The notes under the pieces were generated by a model, which searched no databases, was not told the origin of the DNA, and saw nothing but the letters and a program-made list of their open reading frames with translations. Shown here piece after piece: positions 28,301-37,945 of a stretch of 64,000 bases of DNA. A program made the position numbers and the translations under genes. Source of the stretch: Prochilodus magdalenae (lineage: Eukaryota > Chordata > Actinopteri > Characiformes > Prochilodontidae); the NCBI GenBank assembly GCA_024036415.1, contig JAMWET010003878.1:338001-402000 (forward strand), read 5' to 3'. Positions within the stretch are counted from its first letter, which is position 1; each line of letters opens with the position of its first letter.

Positions 28301-31300
28301 CATTTAATAAGATTCTTGACATTCTGAAATGTTCACATCATATAAAGGGCAGCTGGGATTATAATTACAAATAGAATGGAAATGTGTCGTACTTGCCCAA
28401 CTCCAGTTTATTAAAAACAATGGGGCTTGAGCCCATGAAGTCATGTGATCTCAGGTCACGGTCATACACCTGCAGCAGATTACAAATGATCACAAACGGT
28501 TCAGAGGATGGAATTTACATATACAGAAAGTAATACTGTTGACACACCTGAACAGAAACGCTCTGCTCCAGGTCCCTGACAGTGAAGGAGAATGACTCAT
28601 TCCACACAGGGTTCAAGTTCCTGTACATGACCTTGCTTTTGTATACCGTCTTGCCATCTAATCTGAACTTGACGTATGGGTCACTGGTACCTGTTGAAAA
28701 AGCAGCTGTCAACACGTTTGTAGTTTCTACAATCACATTTTATACAGTGAAACTCACGTATGACTTTACCATACAAAGCAGCTGGTAGTGCTGTGAAAAA
28801 CAGATTAGCTCTAAAAGCAAGAACAGCCATGTGGTCCTGTGAAAAAAACCCTGACCGGCCCACCCAACCTGCAAACCACACACAGACACGCACTTGCACT
28901 CATGTGCGCACTAGATACAGCAGCAGTGCCATTGTTCAAGGCCTGAGGGAGGAGGACATCACATCTCTTTCAGAAACAGAAGGATGTGAGCTGGTTAATT
29001 GTAAGAAGAATGGAAGAAAGAAAAATCTCTGGCCAGCATGAATCCCTTAGCACATTAAACCTCCCAAAACCAGGAGCAACTGGTGTTAATCTCCTAAAAG
29101 CCTGTTAAGACTCTGTCCTGCTATGGCCACGGGAAGAAGAGGAGAGGGACAGTGTGTCTTTGTCTATGCTATGGCATGCAAGATTGGTGGTAAGAAAAGG
29201 AAGAGGAGGGAAAAGAAAGAAAAAAAAAACAAAATATGAGCTTAAAGAAAGGAGCCCATGGCTTCATTTGTATGGACGGATAAAGGGGGTGCTTGAGAAA
29301 AGCGGCGGGGAGCCTGGAATCACATGACAAAAGGCCCTGTGGGGACGGGCTGTCAGGCCTGTCAGAGCGTTCCTCTCCAAATGAACAGCTCCAGGAGGCA
29401 GCTCCGCCCTGCCAGCCGCTGACAAGCCTGCCTGAGGCAGCCTGACAGGAGGAGAGGGGCTGGATCAGCCAGGGAAGAGCCGCAGTGTGACTGAAAACGG
29501 TGACGGCGGAAATTAACGCACATGGGGCGGGGGGGTTGGTGGATGAGGGTGGATGTGTGTGTGTGTGTGTGTGTAGAGAGAGTGGGCTTGTCGGACTGCC
29601 TTTTAGAGGACATAGCGGCAGTGTGTGTGGTGTCAGGCGGGCCGCAGGCTGGGCGTTAATTGTTAGGCAAATAGACTTGGGGGGGTATTGTGCCTCCCTG
29701 TCAAGAGAACGTGAAGACTCAACTAGTGAAGAGACAGAGAGATCAGGGTGTAAATGGCAGCTACACTCCTCACCACCTCCACCTGCAGGTTTAATGAGAG
29801 CTGTCATGAGCACGTTTTGAAGAAGTCAGTGATTTCAGAACACAGTGATTTCAGTTATTTTCCTCTTTTAAAGTTTAAAACAAAAGGAAATACAATGGCC
29901 GTCAAAAACTACGTCTTAAAGCCTATTAAGGGCATAGCCATTCATAATTCATGTGTATTTGCAGTTTATGTTCACAAAGTCGAGCTGAATGTATACATTT
30001 GCTTTTAAGCTATAGAAACAATACAAACCGCATTAATCGTGCTCAGATGATGCTATTTAGAATCACAAACTGAAACATGTGTATCAGTTTGGCCTTAATG
30101 AAAACTGAATGCTGTTGTTGATGGTCAAGGTGATAACACGCAGTCTTAGGAGGTAAGAGTGTATTAACTTAACACTATAATTATAATATAAGATATTACT
30201 ATAGTTAATAGAATACATACAGATTGACAGCTTAATCTGAAAACGATTACAAGACCATTTTTTATAATTTCACATGATAACTATCTTACAAATTCATCCA
30301 AGGCAATGAAACTTTAAAAATAAAAACGATTTGTAACCCTTTTATGTTATTGTCATTAAATGTACATGTGATACTATATCATTTTATATTTATGTTTGGG
30401 GTGTAAATTAATGTGGGTTTTTGCTTTTATCAAATGTAATAATTAATAAAGCGTTCTATTATATTATGTATTGATATGTGGCTGTTTGTCACAGTGGTTT
30501 TGGATCAGTATACATGTTCTAAAGTGATATGGAACAATGTTACTTTACGTAAGAATGTTTAGAATGTTTTCCAGACTACTAAAAAAGTATTTTGGAGATG
30601 CAAGGTTTTGACACTGACCATATTGTGGAACTCTACTGTTACCCCTAACTAAACAGTGGTCTAGTACATATAAAACTATAGACCTACAGATCACAGTACG
30701 ATCTTATGCAAGCAGGGTTGTGGTGAAAGCTGAAGATGCTGTTTGATGACGCTACCAGCAGATGGTGATGTATTTCATTTATGTCGAGTACTACACAGTT
30801 TCTAAAGTAGTCTGAATGACAAACATCAAATCCTGAACATTTTCAATTTGAGGAGCCGTTTGTATGTCTACAAGACCCGGTGTCTTCATTCTGTAAGATC
30901 TAGTCTTCGTTTCATCAACAATAATTGTTCTTTCTGTGAAAGCGAAGATGAGTCAAGTTATTACCAGATTCAACTGGCTGTGAGGAATATGACTGAAATA
31001 TTGTAATTATGAGAAATAATGAGGGGATGATCGTAATTAACAGCCTCTGGGCATACACCTGTGACACTCATCAGGAGAATTAGATGCCCAATCAGCTCAG
31101 CAAGGCCTGCCAGATAAACTGGCACTGGATCTAAAGAATTGTGCTGGGCATCAAATTGGAATTGTGCTCGCTCCATTTGTGCCTAAGATTGTTGCAAACA
31201 CTTTGCAAACTAAAGGCTCATGTGAAGATTCCTGTGTGTGTCTATGCTCCAATAAGTGACAAGAAACTGTGGAAAACACTGGAAGAGCTTTCTCTCACTG

Positions 31301-34300
31301 GCTCCTCATGCAGCAGATTAGCCTGACTACAGTCACGTCGACTCTAGGCTCTGTTTTACGCTCAGCCAGGCCATTTGCATTCATTCCCATTTGCGTCTTC
31401 ACAGAAGTATGCCAAATCAGAAACAAAGTTTCAGTGTGTCGCTGTTAAAGCCTTTAGATTTGATTGCTAGGCTAAAAAACCTGTTCCTATCTGATAAAAG
31501 GCTGTATCTGTTAACACTAAAGCCGAAAAAGGAGTGGTCTGATGTCAGTAGCAATGTTCAGTACCAACATTCTGGTCAGACCACATGCCTCACTGTTTTC
31601 TCAGAAAGGTGTCGCCAGCTGGTAGCAGCTCAGATAAAGAAAAGGCAAGTGTTCCATGCATATACTGCGTCAAAGTGTTAGGCACATTAGACCTCTTTAT
31701 TATAATATAGCTTCTGTAAAGCTGTAGCACTGAAACCAATGCAATTTAAATGAATGAAATTTAAACAAGTAAACAAAACATGGTGATTCAATGTGAATCT
31801 GTTGGCTTAACTTTTTCCGAAGCTCCTCCTGTGGAAGCCCAGAATTTACAGTTACTAACATATAGTTTATTTATTCGATTCGATTATTTGATTTATTCAA
31901 TAGTTTATTTATTGAATTGAAGCAGGTGTGCTGCTGAAGGTATTTAACAATTAAAGTCAGTAACCAAACCTGTTCTTCCAACTGTCTTCTTCTAACCTTC
32001 TATCATATTAGTCTTTTCTAAAAGCCCAAAATAAGAATAACCGTTACTGTATTTATGTTTGCTTATGTTTAGATAAATATCATACAAAAAAAGCCAGGAT
32101 AAATACATTTAAACTAATTTCATTGCTGCCTAAGACACAGTACTGTATGTTCTGTTGCCACAGTACCCCTTTTTTCTTATGTTGTTCATCAATATACACA
32201 GGTGTCACTGATGTCAGTGGATTGCCAGTGGTGTTGTAATTTAATAATAAATGTTTCATCATCTTATGCTAATTTAACATTCTCTACAAACTCTATCTCT
32301 ATTATAACATTCCCTACTGTTTGATAGGTTTTTCCCTACTGTTTGATTTTCACTTAAACTCCATTATGAATACATCAATTTCAACTACTCTATGTGCATA
32401 ATAAGTCCAGGTATATAAGACACAGTTGCTACAAATGCCAGACATTTTAAACAAGCTTTCATTTGTTTCCGTCTGCACCCAGTCAATACATGGGTAAGGA
32501 ATGCGGCATGGCAGGATACCGTGCATGAGTTTAGGCTCACATCTTGCAAGTCATGCATTAAAAACATGTCAAAATATCTTACAGATCATGTTCTTAACTG
32601 TTAATACATGTATGCACAGCACATTAACCCCTTAAAGCATGTTACATCTTAATTATTACCATTCATCTGCTACAATGCATACAGTTATTCTCAAGCTGGA
32701 GTAATTAAGTCATTAAGATGTAAACACAGTCATTGTGAAAGTGGTTTGATAGTTATGCACTGTTCATGAGTTCATATTGTTTATGTGGTGGTGATAGAAC
32801 GAGACGTTCGCAACATGTAATACCTCTAAAAGCTACATGTAAAGTTAAATGAAATGAATACACATATGCTGTCTAATGCCCGAGATATTATTTTTAAAAA
32901 ATCGTTGGCCTAAAATCCAATTCCAGGTCTTAATGTAGCACTTCACACCAAACCACTCTGAATGACTTTGTTTACAACTCACTGACTGAATTAAGTAGAA
33001 AATGATACTGTTACTAATACATTATTCAGTAACGACACTTGTGGTGTACATAAGAACAGAGAAAGTTGTGCTTTTTAGATCAGGCTATGTGAGTTTTAAG
33101 TTTATGTGAAATGAGTTTATTATCATTTCACTGTTAGTTAAATTTCCTGTGTAATGCAGTGCAAAAAAAAAAAAACAAACGCTGAGCCACGATTCTCACA
33201 AAAGAACATATCAACAACATATCATATAAAAGTGACCATACCTCTGTAGCTTGAATAATGAGAAGAAGGATAGACACACATCAAAGCAAACACACAGTAA
33301 CTCACATGGACATGGAAGTGCTTACCAGAGCGGTCTCTGATGACCAGGTTCCTTCCTTCCTTTAAGTTGATGGTGAGGAGATACTGTACATTCTGGGACT
33401 GACAATATAATTATTTAAAATGATTTAAATAGAATATAATAATACAATCTGCACCATCACTGAATCAGCAACTAAGCCTTTTATGGTTAAATGTACAATT
33501 CTAAAAAGTGAGATTCTCAAATTTTTTATACTTTGCAATTTTTTTATCATAGTAAATATAATATTAATAAATTATTTCAAAGGGCTAGTTGATCTTAGTT
33601 GCAGTTCCAAACTTTTACCATAGCCTCTATGAATGGTTTGTGGGTGTGGGCTTTTATTCAGAATCTATGTACTGTACAAAAAGAACCGTACCTAATTTGA
33701 ATAGTTAACAGCTTATTTTAGCCGATATAAATATATACTCATCTTCAAAGGAATAGTTGCACCCAGAAGGAAGTGTTGGACTGCAATGCTATTGGGAAGG
33801 AAGATAATGGTCACCAGGAACAATAAATGATGATGAATTTAGAATGATACGGGCAATATTTATTGAGCTACACTTAGAGAAATAGTGTTTCTCAGTATGG
33901 CATTGGGCCACCATTTTGCTAACGCAACATGCCAGACGTCTCGGCATGAAGTCGTAGAGGTTCCTAATAGTGTTCTGTGATAATCCATCCCATGCAGCTT
34001 GACTATTCTGACGCAGTTTCTGCAGATTGTGCAGTAGTGGTGGAAGTGGAGTAACATCAGGCCTTCTGGACGTGTAACGCATAATAGCAATCCGCTTATC
34101 TTGCTTCCTCCACACACAGATTCATTGGTTGTCTCCACCAAGAAAAGAGTGGGACTCTTCACTGAAGATGGTGCCTTGCCATTCTGAGTCACTTCATGAC
34201 AGAGACCTCATTGCAGTCTCTGGTAACGCTGATGTGGTGTTATGGGCAGTCATCATAATTGTCTGTGCATGTAGTCCAGTGTCATGTAGTCGTCTGCCAA

Positions 34301-36938
34301 TGGCGATGAAACTAACAGGATGAAGGGCATCACTGCTCACTGAATGTGCACTATTGTGGCTGTTGGGTCAGTCCGGTACAACGATAAGGCCCATTCTAGC
34401 TTATATCACATGCACAGCCGAGTGTGAAATCTGAATCATTTGCATGTCACGATGTCAAACCTACCAAGTTTAATTTATGTCAGTTTAATTTCAGATTTCC
34501 TTCTGGGCACAACTATTTCTTCGATGATACGTATACATTTACATGCAAACATTTAAACACCCGAGATCAAATTACACATTCTGTATGTTTTCTGGGGGAA
34601 AATATGTTAACACACCCTCTATGCTGTTTTTTCCTACAAAGATTTATGCACAACCTTTGTTTATTTCATGGGTTTAACATACTGGAGAAAAAACAACTTT
34701 CGCACAGGGTACATCTTTCATTCTTATTTTTCAGTATGATAAATTCAGCAAATAAACATTAATTATATATCATTAGTTTTCTTTGAAGAGGATGTGTTAA
34801 CTTCTTTTCACTTCATAAATCAACAAAGCACAGCATTTAAACAGGTTAACCCACATTTTTGAATAAAACTGTGTGTTCAGTCAGAGAAGCAGTAAGAGAT
34901 AACAGTATCTATATGTCTAGAGGTATGATTATGGAAATCTCAAGGTGCACCCATAGTCAACAAAAGTATTCAGCTGTGCACAAGCAGCCTGTATTATCAC
35001 CATAGAAAATTCTGGAGCAGCCGCACATGAGCCCAAGGGCATCATGCACATTGCCAAGTGGCTAGAGGCAAATAAAGCTCCCCAGAATTGGGACGTGAAG
35101 CAGTGAAACTGTTCTCTGAAATAATGAAACACCATCCAACATGAAATTCAGAAGAAACACAGAAAGAGCAGGTGCCTACAAATATATGGACATATTGTGT
35201 ATATACCCATACATTCTCATTTGCCTCTAATTTTGTCAGGTTTGCTTGTTCATTTTCTTATTGGTTATAAACAGGCAGACTGACAGCTTTTAGAATGTGT
35301 ACTGTTTAATAAGGAGAATAAATTAAAAGGTAGATCTAGTCCAGTGTGATCATGTGAGCACAGAGCTGATCCTAGTGTAATAATACTAGTCCTATAGTGG
35401 TGCATTAGGTGCCAGGTGCACTGTTCATTACTCACCTTATTTTCTCCTCCCGAGACATTGGTGTCATAGTCATTGGTCTCAGTTAACACCTGACAGAGCA
35501 AAGATTGTATTGTCATGAGTAATATTGCTGAGTCAGCATCTTATATGATATCTACAGAGAGTCAGTTTATTGGGTGCGTTTCACTTGGTCCTACACCCGT
35601 GTTTCTTAACCCTGGTCCTGGAGGCACCTTGCCCTGTACATTTTAGTGGATTCCCTGCTTTAATACACATCCTGCACCCCTGAATGGACTTGTTATTGAG
35701 CTGATGAGTTGAATCAGGTGTGTTGGGAACAGGGAAAGGAGTAAATAGTGCAGAGCAGTGTGCCTCCAGGACCAGGGTTGAGAAACATTGACCTACACTG
35801 TTTGGTCATTTATCAGATACACCTATCATATAGGTAAAGACATATAAATATTGACTACAGCCTTTACCAGCAATCAGTTTAAGACCACAGGCCTCTGCTG
35901 GTTGGACTGATTGATATAAACCTTGTCTGGTATACTTGTACCAGTGTACTCTCTACTGTCCCTTTACTATTTCAATGCTGCTGTGCTGAGAATGGTCCAC
36001 CATCCAATAATATCTAAAACAAAGTGACTAGGTGATTGCCTCTTACCAGTAATGGACAGCATGACTAATAAAGAGTCTATGGTCAGATATAATTATATAC
36101 TGGATAAAATGACCAATGAGTGTAGGCAAAAAGGTAGATCTATTAGCTCAGAATATATTATGCTACTAACGTCAGTCACATCCTCGGCTGATCCAGTAAT
36201 GCACATTTCTGTGGATCCTGGAGTAATGAAGTCCATCTCTCCTGTCAGTTCTTGTTCAGCATACCAAGAGAAGGAGCGATCCTCAGATGGTGTGCTGCAT
36301 GCAGACTCATTTTCAAAGTCCTCCAAGTACCATATCGTTTTACTCCCCACTTTATCTGTTGTCTTATCAGGCCTATCGTTGGTGATGGGGACAGCCATAA
36401 CAGCTGGCTTCTCCAATGCTGGATGAACATCAGGTAAAGCATGCGTGTTTGAGGCGGGCATGTCTGGAAAGGTGAACTTGTCCACAACCTTGGTTGCATA
36501 TGGTGTGGACGATGCATTAAATTGGTCGAGGAGTTTGGTTGCAGATACTGTGGATGGAGCAGCAGTTTGGTTAGTTGAAGATGCTGAGTCTGGAGAAACA
36601 CGTTGGTCTGGAAGTTGGTTTGAAGATGATGTGTAAGGAGCTGTGTCTGATAGTACAACTAGAAACTGATCTTTAGATGTGGCTGTAAATGGCGATTCTG
36701 TGAAAGCCAGGTTATCAGAGAAAGCCAAGCTGCAGGTTTCACTCTCTGTATCATCTTGGTCAATGGAGGACATTTGGTCAATAAAGTTAAGCGGCGACTG
36801 ACCGCATCTCAGGTCAGGTACTGAGATACTCCTTCTGTATTTTAAGGGAGTCTTCTTAGGCTTCTTCCCTTTTTTCACATTAAACAGAGGCTTTGTTTTA
36901 TCTCTGAGTTTGGTAAAAACATTCCTCCTGGGTTCCAT
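5732..36938 (-). CDS. mctp2: mctp2, multiple C2 and transmembrane domain protein 2 (17 exons, 3' end outside window)
   Basis: MCTP2 is an ER/endosome-type membrane protein that carries three C2 domains and two C-terminal membrane segments; family members bind lipid, some with calcium. I joined 17 minus-strand exons with GT/AG borders and matching phases into 834 residues: disordered N-terminus 1-274, C2A about 280-405, C2B about 430-570, C2C about 593-712, first membrane segment about 775-808, acidic linker 821-834. The order, exon peptides and spacing match remembered human MCTP2 (about 878 residues) throughout. MCTP1 is less likely because the exon peptides, such as the KRxxSxxK linker and SCFQWEST, follow MCTP2. 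No stop or frameshift was seen in any exon. About 100 C-terminal residues, including the second membrane segment, are absent and should lie left of position 1. Teleosts can carry a and b copies; which one this is cannot be decided here. Confidence 0.93.
6750..7110. mobile_element. degenerate Tc1-like or MITE element, copy 2
   Basis: The left end has GTCAGAGACCACCCTTCATT and TTTCCAGTCAAAAC. The right end has GTTTTGACTGGAAAGTAAAT and TTTGCACAATACTGTAC. Termini match copy 1; the internal part is shorter and diverged. It sits in the 1.7-kb intron between the acidic-linker exon and the first-membrane exon. Confidence 0.6.
7471..7590 (-). CDS. mctp2: mctp2 exon, first transmembrane segment
   Basis: A 120-bp exon, acceptor CTCTCACAG, donor GTGAGT, phase 0. 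It begins [20 protein letters not shown], then [20 protein letters not shown]. The long hydrophobic run with the [10 protein letters not shown] core matches human [21 protein letters not shown]. It is separated from the previous exon by a 13.1-kb intron. Confidence 0.95.
9630..9850 (-). repeat. dispersed teleost repeat fragment
   Basis: On the minus strand it reads CACTGACGTTGATGGTGTGT, then a TGTTGTGCTAG block and GTGGATCAGATACAGC. This is a high-copy nonautonomous repeat pattern that I recognise from otophysan genomes. Related fragments lie at 35800-36010 and 60060-60310. Family name not assigned. Confidence 0.5.
13728..13776 (+). repeat. teleost SINE/LINE-type 3' tail
   Basis: It contains GTAAGTCGCTCTGGATAAGA, then GCATCTGC and an ATAAATGTAAATG tail. 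This conserved block is found at the 3' end of many fish SINEs. The tRNA-derived head is not recognisable, so it is a truncated copy. Confidence 0.7.
16256..16306. repeat. CA/CT microsatellite
   Basis: A short ACACAC run passes into TCTCTCTC repeats of about 30 bp. Simple sequence in the large mctp2 intron. Confidence 0.9.
19390..19720. mobile_element. degenerate Tc1-like fragment, copy 3
   Basis: It contains AAGTACTGTTTATCTGATGG followed by GATAGTTTTTTGTTGTCTAC. The counterpart at 52138-52180 reads AAGTACTGTTTATCTAATGG followed by TGTCAGTTTTGG. No termini or intact frame were found. Confidence 0.4.
20714..20833 (-). CDS. mctp2: mctp2 exon, pre-membrane segment
   Basis: A 120-bp exon, acceptor CCATTAG, donor GTAAGT, phase 0. 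It reads [20 protein letters not shown], then [28 protein letters not shown] is identical to human MCTP2. The last residues begin the first membrane helix. Confidence 0.95.
21069..21143 (-). CDS. mctp2: mctp2 exon, C2C-membrane linker
   Basis: A 75-bp exon, acceptor TTCACAG, donor GTCAGT. It encodes [20 protein letters not shown], then KFNKK. Human has [25 protein letters not shown]. It is the basic segment that joins C2C to the membrane region. Confidence 0.95.
21485..21586 (-). CDS. mctp2: mctp2 exon, end of C2C
   Basis: A 102-bp exon, acceptor AATGTTCAG, donor GTGAGA, phase 0 at both ends. It encodes [20 protein letters not shown], then [14 protein letters not shown]. The human counterpart is [20 protein letters not shown]...GVIYLEMDLIYNP. 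It forms the last strands of C2C. Confidence 0.92.
21931..22033 (-). CDS. mctp2: mctp2 exon, C2C loop 3
   Basis: A 103-bp exon, acceptor CTTTTTACAG, donor GTAAGT. It reads [20 protein letters not shown], then [14 protein letters not shown]. Human C2C has [20 protein letters not shown]. Of the three loop-3 calcium ligands (D-x-D-x5-D) only the middle aspartate (D664) remains; the first is Gly662 and the last is Asn670. Confidence 0.95.
22218..22320 (-). CDS. mctp2: mctp2 exon, C2C loop 1 to strand 4
   Basis: A 103-bp exon, acceptor CCCTTGAAG, donor GTAAGT. It encodes [20 protein letters not shown], then [14 protein letters not shown]. GKSDPFCxLELGN and TxYKxLNPEW match human C2C almost exactly, including the loop-1 SD aspartate (D616). 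Confidence 0.95.
22411..22504 (-). CDS. mctp2: mctp2 exon, start of C2C
   Basis: A 94-bp exon, acceptor TGTGTGCAG, donor GTAGTG. It reads [20 protein letters not shown], then [11 protein letters not shown] and one base of Gly. DVGxLQVKVxKAxDL is the first strand of C2C in MCTP proteins. The loop-1 aspartate before the splice junction (D610) is kept. Confidence 0.93.
22660..22846 (-). CDS. mctp2: mctp2 exon, end of C2B and inter-C2 linker
   Basis: A 187-bp exon, acceptor TTATGTGCAG, donor GTTAGT. It encodes [20 protein letters not shown] and later [18 protein letters not shown], matching human ...VTLTPCAGVSVSDL. The exon ends in phase 0 after MLKQY. The following linker corresponds to human QRYCLQNSLKDVKDVG. 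Confidence 0.93.
23682..23815 (-). CDS. mctp2: mctp2 exon, second half of C2B
   Basis: A 134-bp exon, donor GTATGT. It reads [20 protein letters not shown] and later [23 protein letters not shown] and the spacing match human C2B. Loop 3 (SKRGRKREE) is basic and has no aspartates, so this C2 domain should not coordinate calcium. Two AG acceptors lie six bases apart. The upstream one (exon from 23815) gives the same length as human and was chosen. Confidence 0.92.
24078..24122. repeat. A-rich tract
   Basis: Long A runs broken by single C residues. It may be a decayed poly(A) tail of a retrocopy or simple sequence; no adjoining retroelement was recognised. Confidence 0.6.
24408..24566 (-). CDS. 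mctp2: mctp2 exon, first half of C2B
   Basis: A 159-bp exon, acceptor GCTTTTCAG, donor GTGAGA. It encodes [20 protein letters not shown], then [14 protein letters not shown] and [16 protein letters not shown][FY][KR]SK is a near-exact match to human C2B. Loop 1 (EMPEGIQGD) lacks the first calcium aspartate, as in the human protein. Confidence 0.93.
24567..27609 (-). other. mctp2 intron (3.0 kb)
   Basis: No exon was found between the 12-residue microexon and the first C2B exon; the phases join directly. I saw no recognisable mobile element. Confidence 0.55.
27610..27645 (-). CDS. mctp2: mctp2 36-bp microexon, C2A-C2B linker
   Basis: The acceptor TATTCCAG ends at 27646 and the donor GTGATG follows 27610. 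It encodes [12 protein letters not shown], which lines up with the human linker RWSNRKRLSASK. It is phase 0 at both ends, so skipping would keep the frame. The KRKGS pattern resembles a basophilic-kinase site (inference). Confidence 0.85.
28040..28151 (-). CDS. mctp2: mctp2 exon, end of C2A
   Basis: A 112-bp exon, acceptor TTTTTCACAG, donor GTATGT. It reads [20 protein letters not shown], then [17 protein letters not shown]. The human equivalent is [20 protein letters not shown]. It closes the C2A fold and ends in phase 0. Confidence 0.93.
28393..28469 (-). CDS. mctp2: mctp2 exon, C2A calcium loop 3
   Basis: A 77-bp exon, acceptor CTGCAG, donor GTACGA. It encodes [20 protein letters not shown] and KLELG, then two bases of a Lys codon. 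The three loop-3 aspartates (D-x-D-x4-D in YDRDLRSHD) are intact, so C2A can be expected to bind calcium as in the family. Confidence 0.93.
28548..28690 (-). CDS. mctp2: mctp2 exon, core of C2A
   Basis: A 143-bp exon, acceptor TTCAACAG, donor GTGTGTC. It carries [20 protein letters not shown], then [22 protein letters not shown] and NLNPVWNE are hallmark C2 motifs; the SD aspartate belongs to calcium loop 1. It ends in phase 0 after SVSVQ. Confidence 0.95.
28691..33325 (-). other. mctp2 intron within C2A (4.6 kb)
   Basis: It interrupts the C2A coding sequence between RDRSG and TSDPY. It contains a (TG) tract around 29554-29575 and G/C-rich low-complexity DNA around 29300-29700. The 214-codon open frame there has no domain-like composition and is taken as chance. 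Confidence 0.55.
33326..33398 (-). CDS. mctp2: mctp2 exon, start of C2A
   Basis: A 73-bp exon, CAG acceptor at 33399-33401, donor GTAAGC. It encodes [20 protein letters not shown] followed by RDRS and the first base of a Gly codon. This is nearly identical to the first strand and loop 1 of human MCTP2 C2A ([19 protein letters not shown]). It ends in phase 1 and joins the next exon to form G-TSDPYVKF. Confidence 0.93.
33735..34535 (-). mobile_element. degenerate Tc1/mariner element with terminal inverted repeats
   Basis: The left arm (from 33735) has GGAATAGTTGCACCCAGAAG. The right arm (to 34535) is the inverse, CTTCTGGGCACAACTATTTC. Between them the minus strand encodes transposase debris in shifted frames: [15 protein letters not shown], then VWRKQDKR, then [14 protein letters not shown]. 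These fit the catalytic-core and C-terminal parts of Tc1 transposases. Stops and frame shifts show it is dead. It lies in the mctp2 intron just upstream of C2A. Confidence 0.75.
35436..35489 (-). CDS. mctp2: mctp2 exon, residues 257-274 (linker)
   Basis: A 54-bp exon between a CAG acceptor (35490-35492) and a GTGAGT donor. It is phase 0 at both ends and reads [18 protein letters not shown]. It extends the acidic linker before C2A. It has no strong counterpart that I remember in the mammalian protein, so it rests on splice sites, frame and position. It could be skipped without changing the frame. Confidence 0.7.
35601..35786. mobile_element. palindromic MITE (186 bp)
   Basis: The first 27 bases (TTTCTTAACCCTGGTCCTGG and on) are repeated inverted at 35760-35786 with one or two mismatches. 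The interior has no coding capacity. This is a nonautonomous DNA transposon of a kind common in teleosts. It ends about 110 bp upstream of the acceptor of the 54-bp mctp2 exon. Confidence 0.8.
35800..36010. repeat. dispersed teleost repeat fragment
   Basis: It contains GCTGCTGTGCTGAGAATGGT followed by CCACCATCCAATAATATCT. The inverse of 60180-60240 has the related AGTCCACCAACCAAAACTAT. Strongly decayed copy between the first two mctp2 coding exons. Confidence 0.45.
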
Positions 36939-36974
36939 TCTGACAGCAGAAAACTCCTTTTCTGTCTTCGATTT
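36171..36974 (-). CDS. mctp2: mctp2 first coding exon (36 bp of 5'UTR plus residues 1-256)
   Basis: The exon starts after a TTTTTGTTCAG acceptor at 36975-36977. The ATG is at 36938 and the donor GTTAGT follows 36171. It encodes 256 residues in phase 0. The start [19 protein letters not shown], a basic [15 protein letters not shown] block and SISVPDL match the human N-terminus (KQRTRPLL...RLSISVPDL), which supports this ATG. The rest is Ser/Thr/Asp-rich, low in hydrophobics and probably disordered. It contains two related stretches, [18 protein letters not shown] and [16 protein letters not shown]. The acceptor just upstream of the ATG shows that at least one noncoding 5' exon lies further right. 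Confidence 0.9.
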
Positions 36975-37154
36975 CTGAACAAAAACAACAGAAAGCCAGC
37001 AAAGTAATTTACCTTAATTAGAGAAGTGTGATATAGACAAACAAATTACCTAACATTACCTAATATTGTCAACATCAAAGAAAACCTCTGAAATACCTTT
37101 AGTAATTTTAAATAACTGAGCTAACATCAAACACACCAATGTGGCTAGTTAAGG

Positions 37155-37945
37155 ACAAAACATAAGAGCAACGTTTCTCAAAAAAATGGTAAGGATTTTG
37201 GTATATCATCCTCTGCAGTGCCTAACATCTAAAGATTCAGGAAATCTGGAGGAACCTCTGTGTGCAAAGGGCAAAGCCAAAAACCACAAGTGAACACCCA
37301 TTACTTTTCATCCATCAGACAGCATAGGATTAAAGAATGGTTTGTTTCTGTGATGGATATTACCACATGGGCTCAGGAATACTTTAACAAACTGTTGTCA
37401 CTAACACTATTCATCACTCCATCCACAAACGCTTATTTGTGCTTATTTGACTGTTCCATGCACAGTGAAAGACACTTGTCAACAATGTCTCTGGGGTGGA
37501 GCTCTTTTGAAATGCGTATCGTGTTCTGATTATTCTGTTTTTCAGATAGTTTATGGAGATAAAGGAGAAAAGGACCATCCAGACTGTTACTATCTAAATT
37601 TCAAAAGCTCATGGTATGGGGGTGGGGGTTTTAGCATCTATGGCACGTATAACTTGCACATGTGTAAAGGCACAGTTAGCAGAGAAAGACATATACATTT
37701 TGGAACAACACATGCTGCTTTCAAGACGCTCATGCTTATTGCAACATTACCTTTAAGTAACTGGATGAGTTACTATAGGATGGCTTTGTGATCAGAGAAT
37801 GCAAGTCCTAGACTGGCCTACTTGCAGTCTAAACTTGTTTCCCTCTGAAAATGTGTGGTGCATTATGAAGTTTAAAAACCAATACACAACAGCACAATAG
37901 GCCCTGTATGTTTGCACTGCTGAGGTCTTATATTAACAACATAAC
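37155..37945 (+). mobile_element. degenerate Tc1/mariner transposon with transposase remnant
   Basis: On the plus strand, after many disruptions, the frame near 37804 reads VLDWPTCSLNLFPSENVWCI followed by MKFKNQY. This is the catalytic DWPxxSPDLxPIEN motif of Tc1-type transposases. Upstream, ATTACCACATGGGCTCAGGA and GGTATGGGGGTGGG belong to the same widespread fish family. Several stops; not functional. Confidence 0.75.

Noticed and set aside
29169..29813. 214-codon open frame on the minus strand
   Set aside because: It lies inside the C2A intron in GC-rich, low-complexity DNA, contains a CA-repeat-derived (TH)n run and shows no domain.
33789..34192. Two overlapping frames of about 110 codons as possible genes
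   Set aside because: They are two halves of one frame-shifted Tc1 transposase remnant between inverted repeats; reported as a mobile element.
36245..36658. 137-codon open frame on the minus strand
   Set aside because: It overlaps the mctp2 first coding exon in another frame. Composition (Gln/His/Leu) follows from reading the Ser/Thr-rich exon out of frame.
5732..36938. Assignment to MCTP1
   Set aside because: Exon peptides match MCTP2 better ([24 protein letters not shown] linker), and the neighbour is mef2a rather than mef2c.
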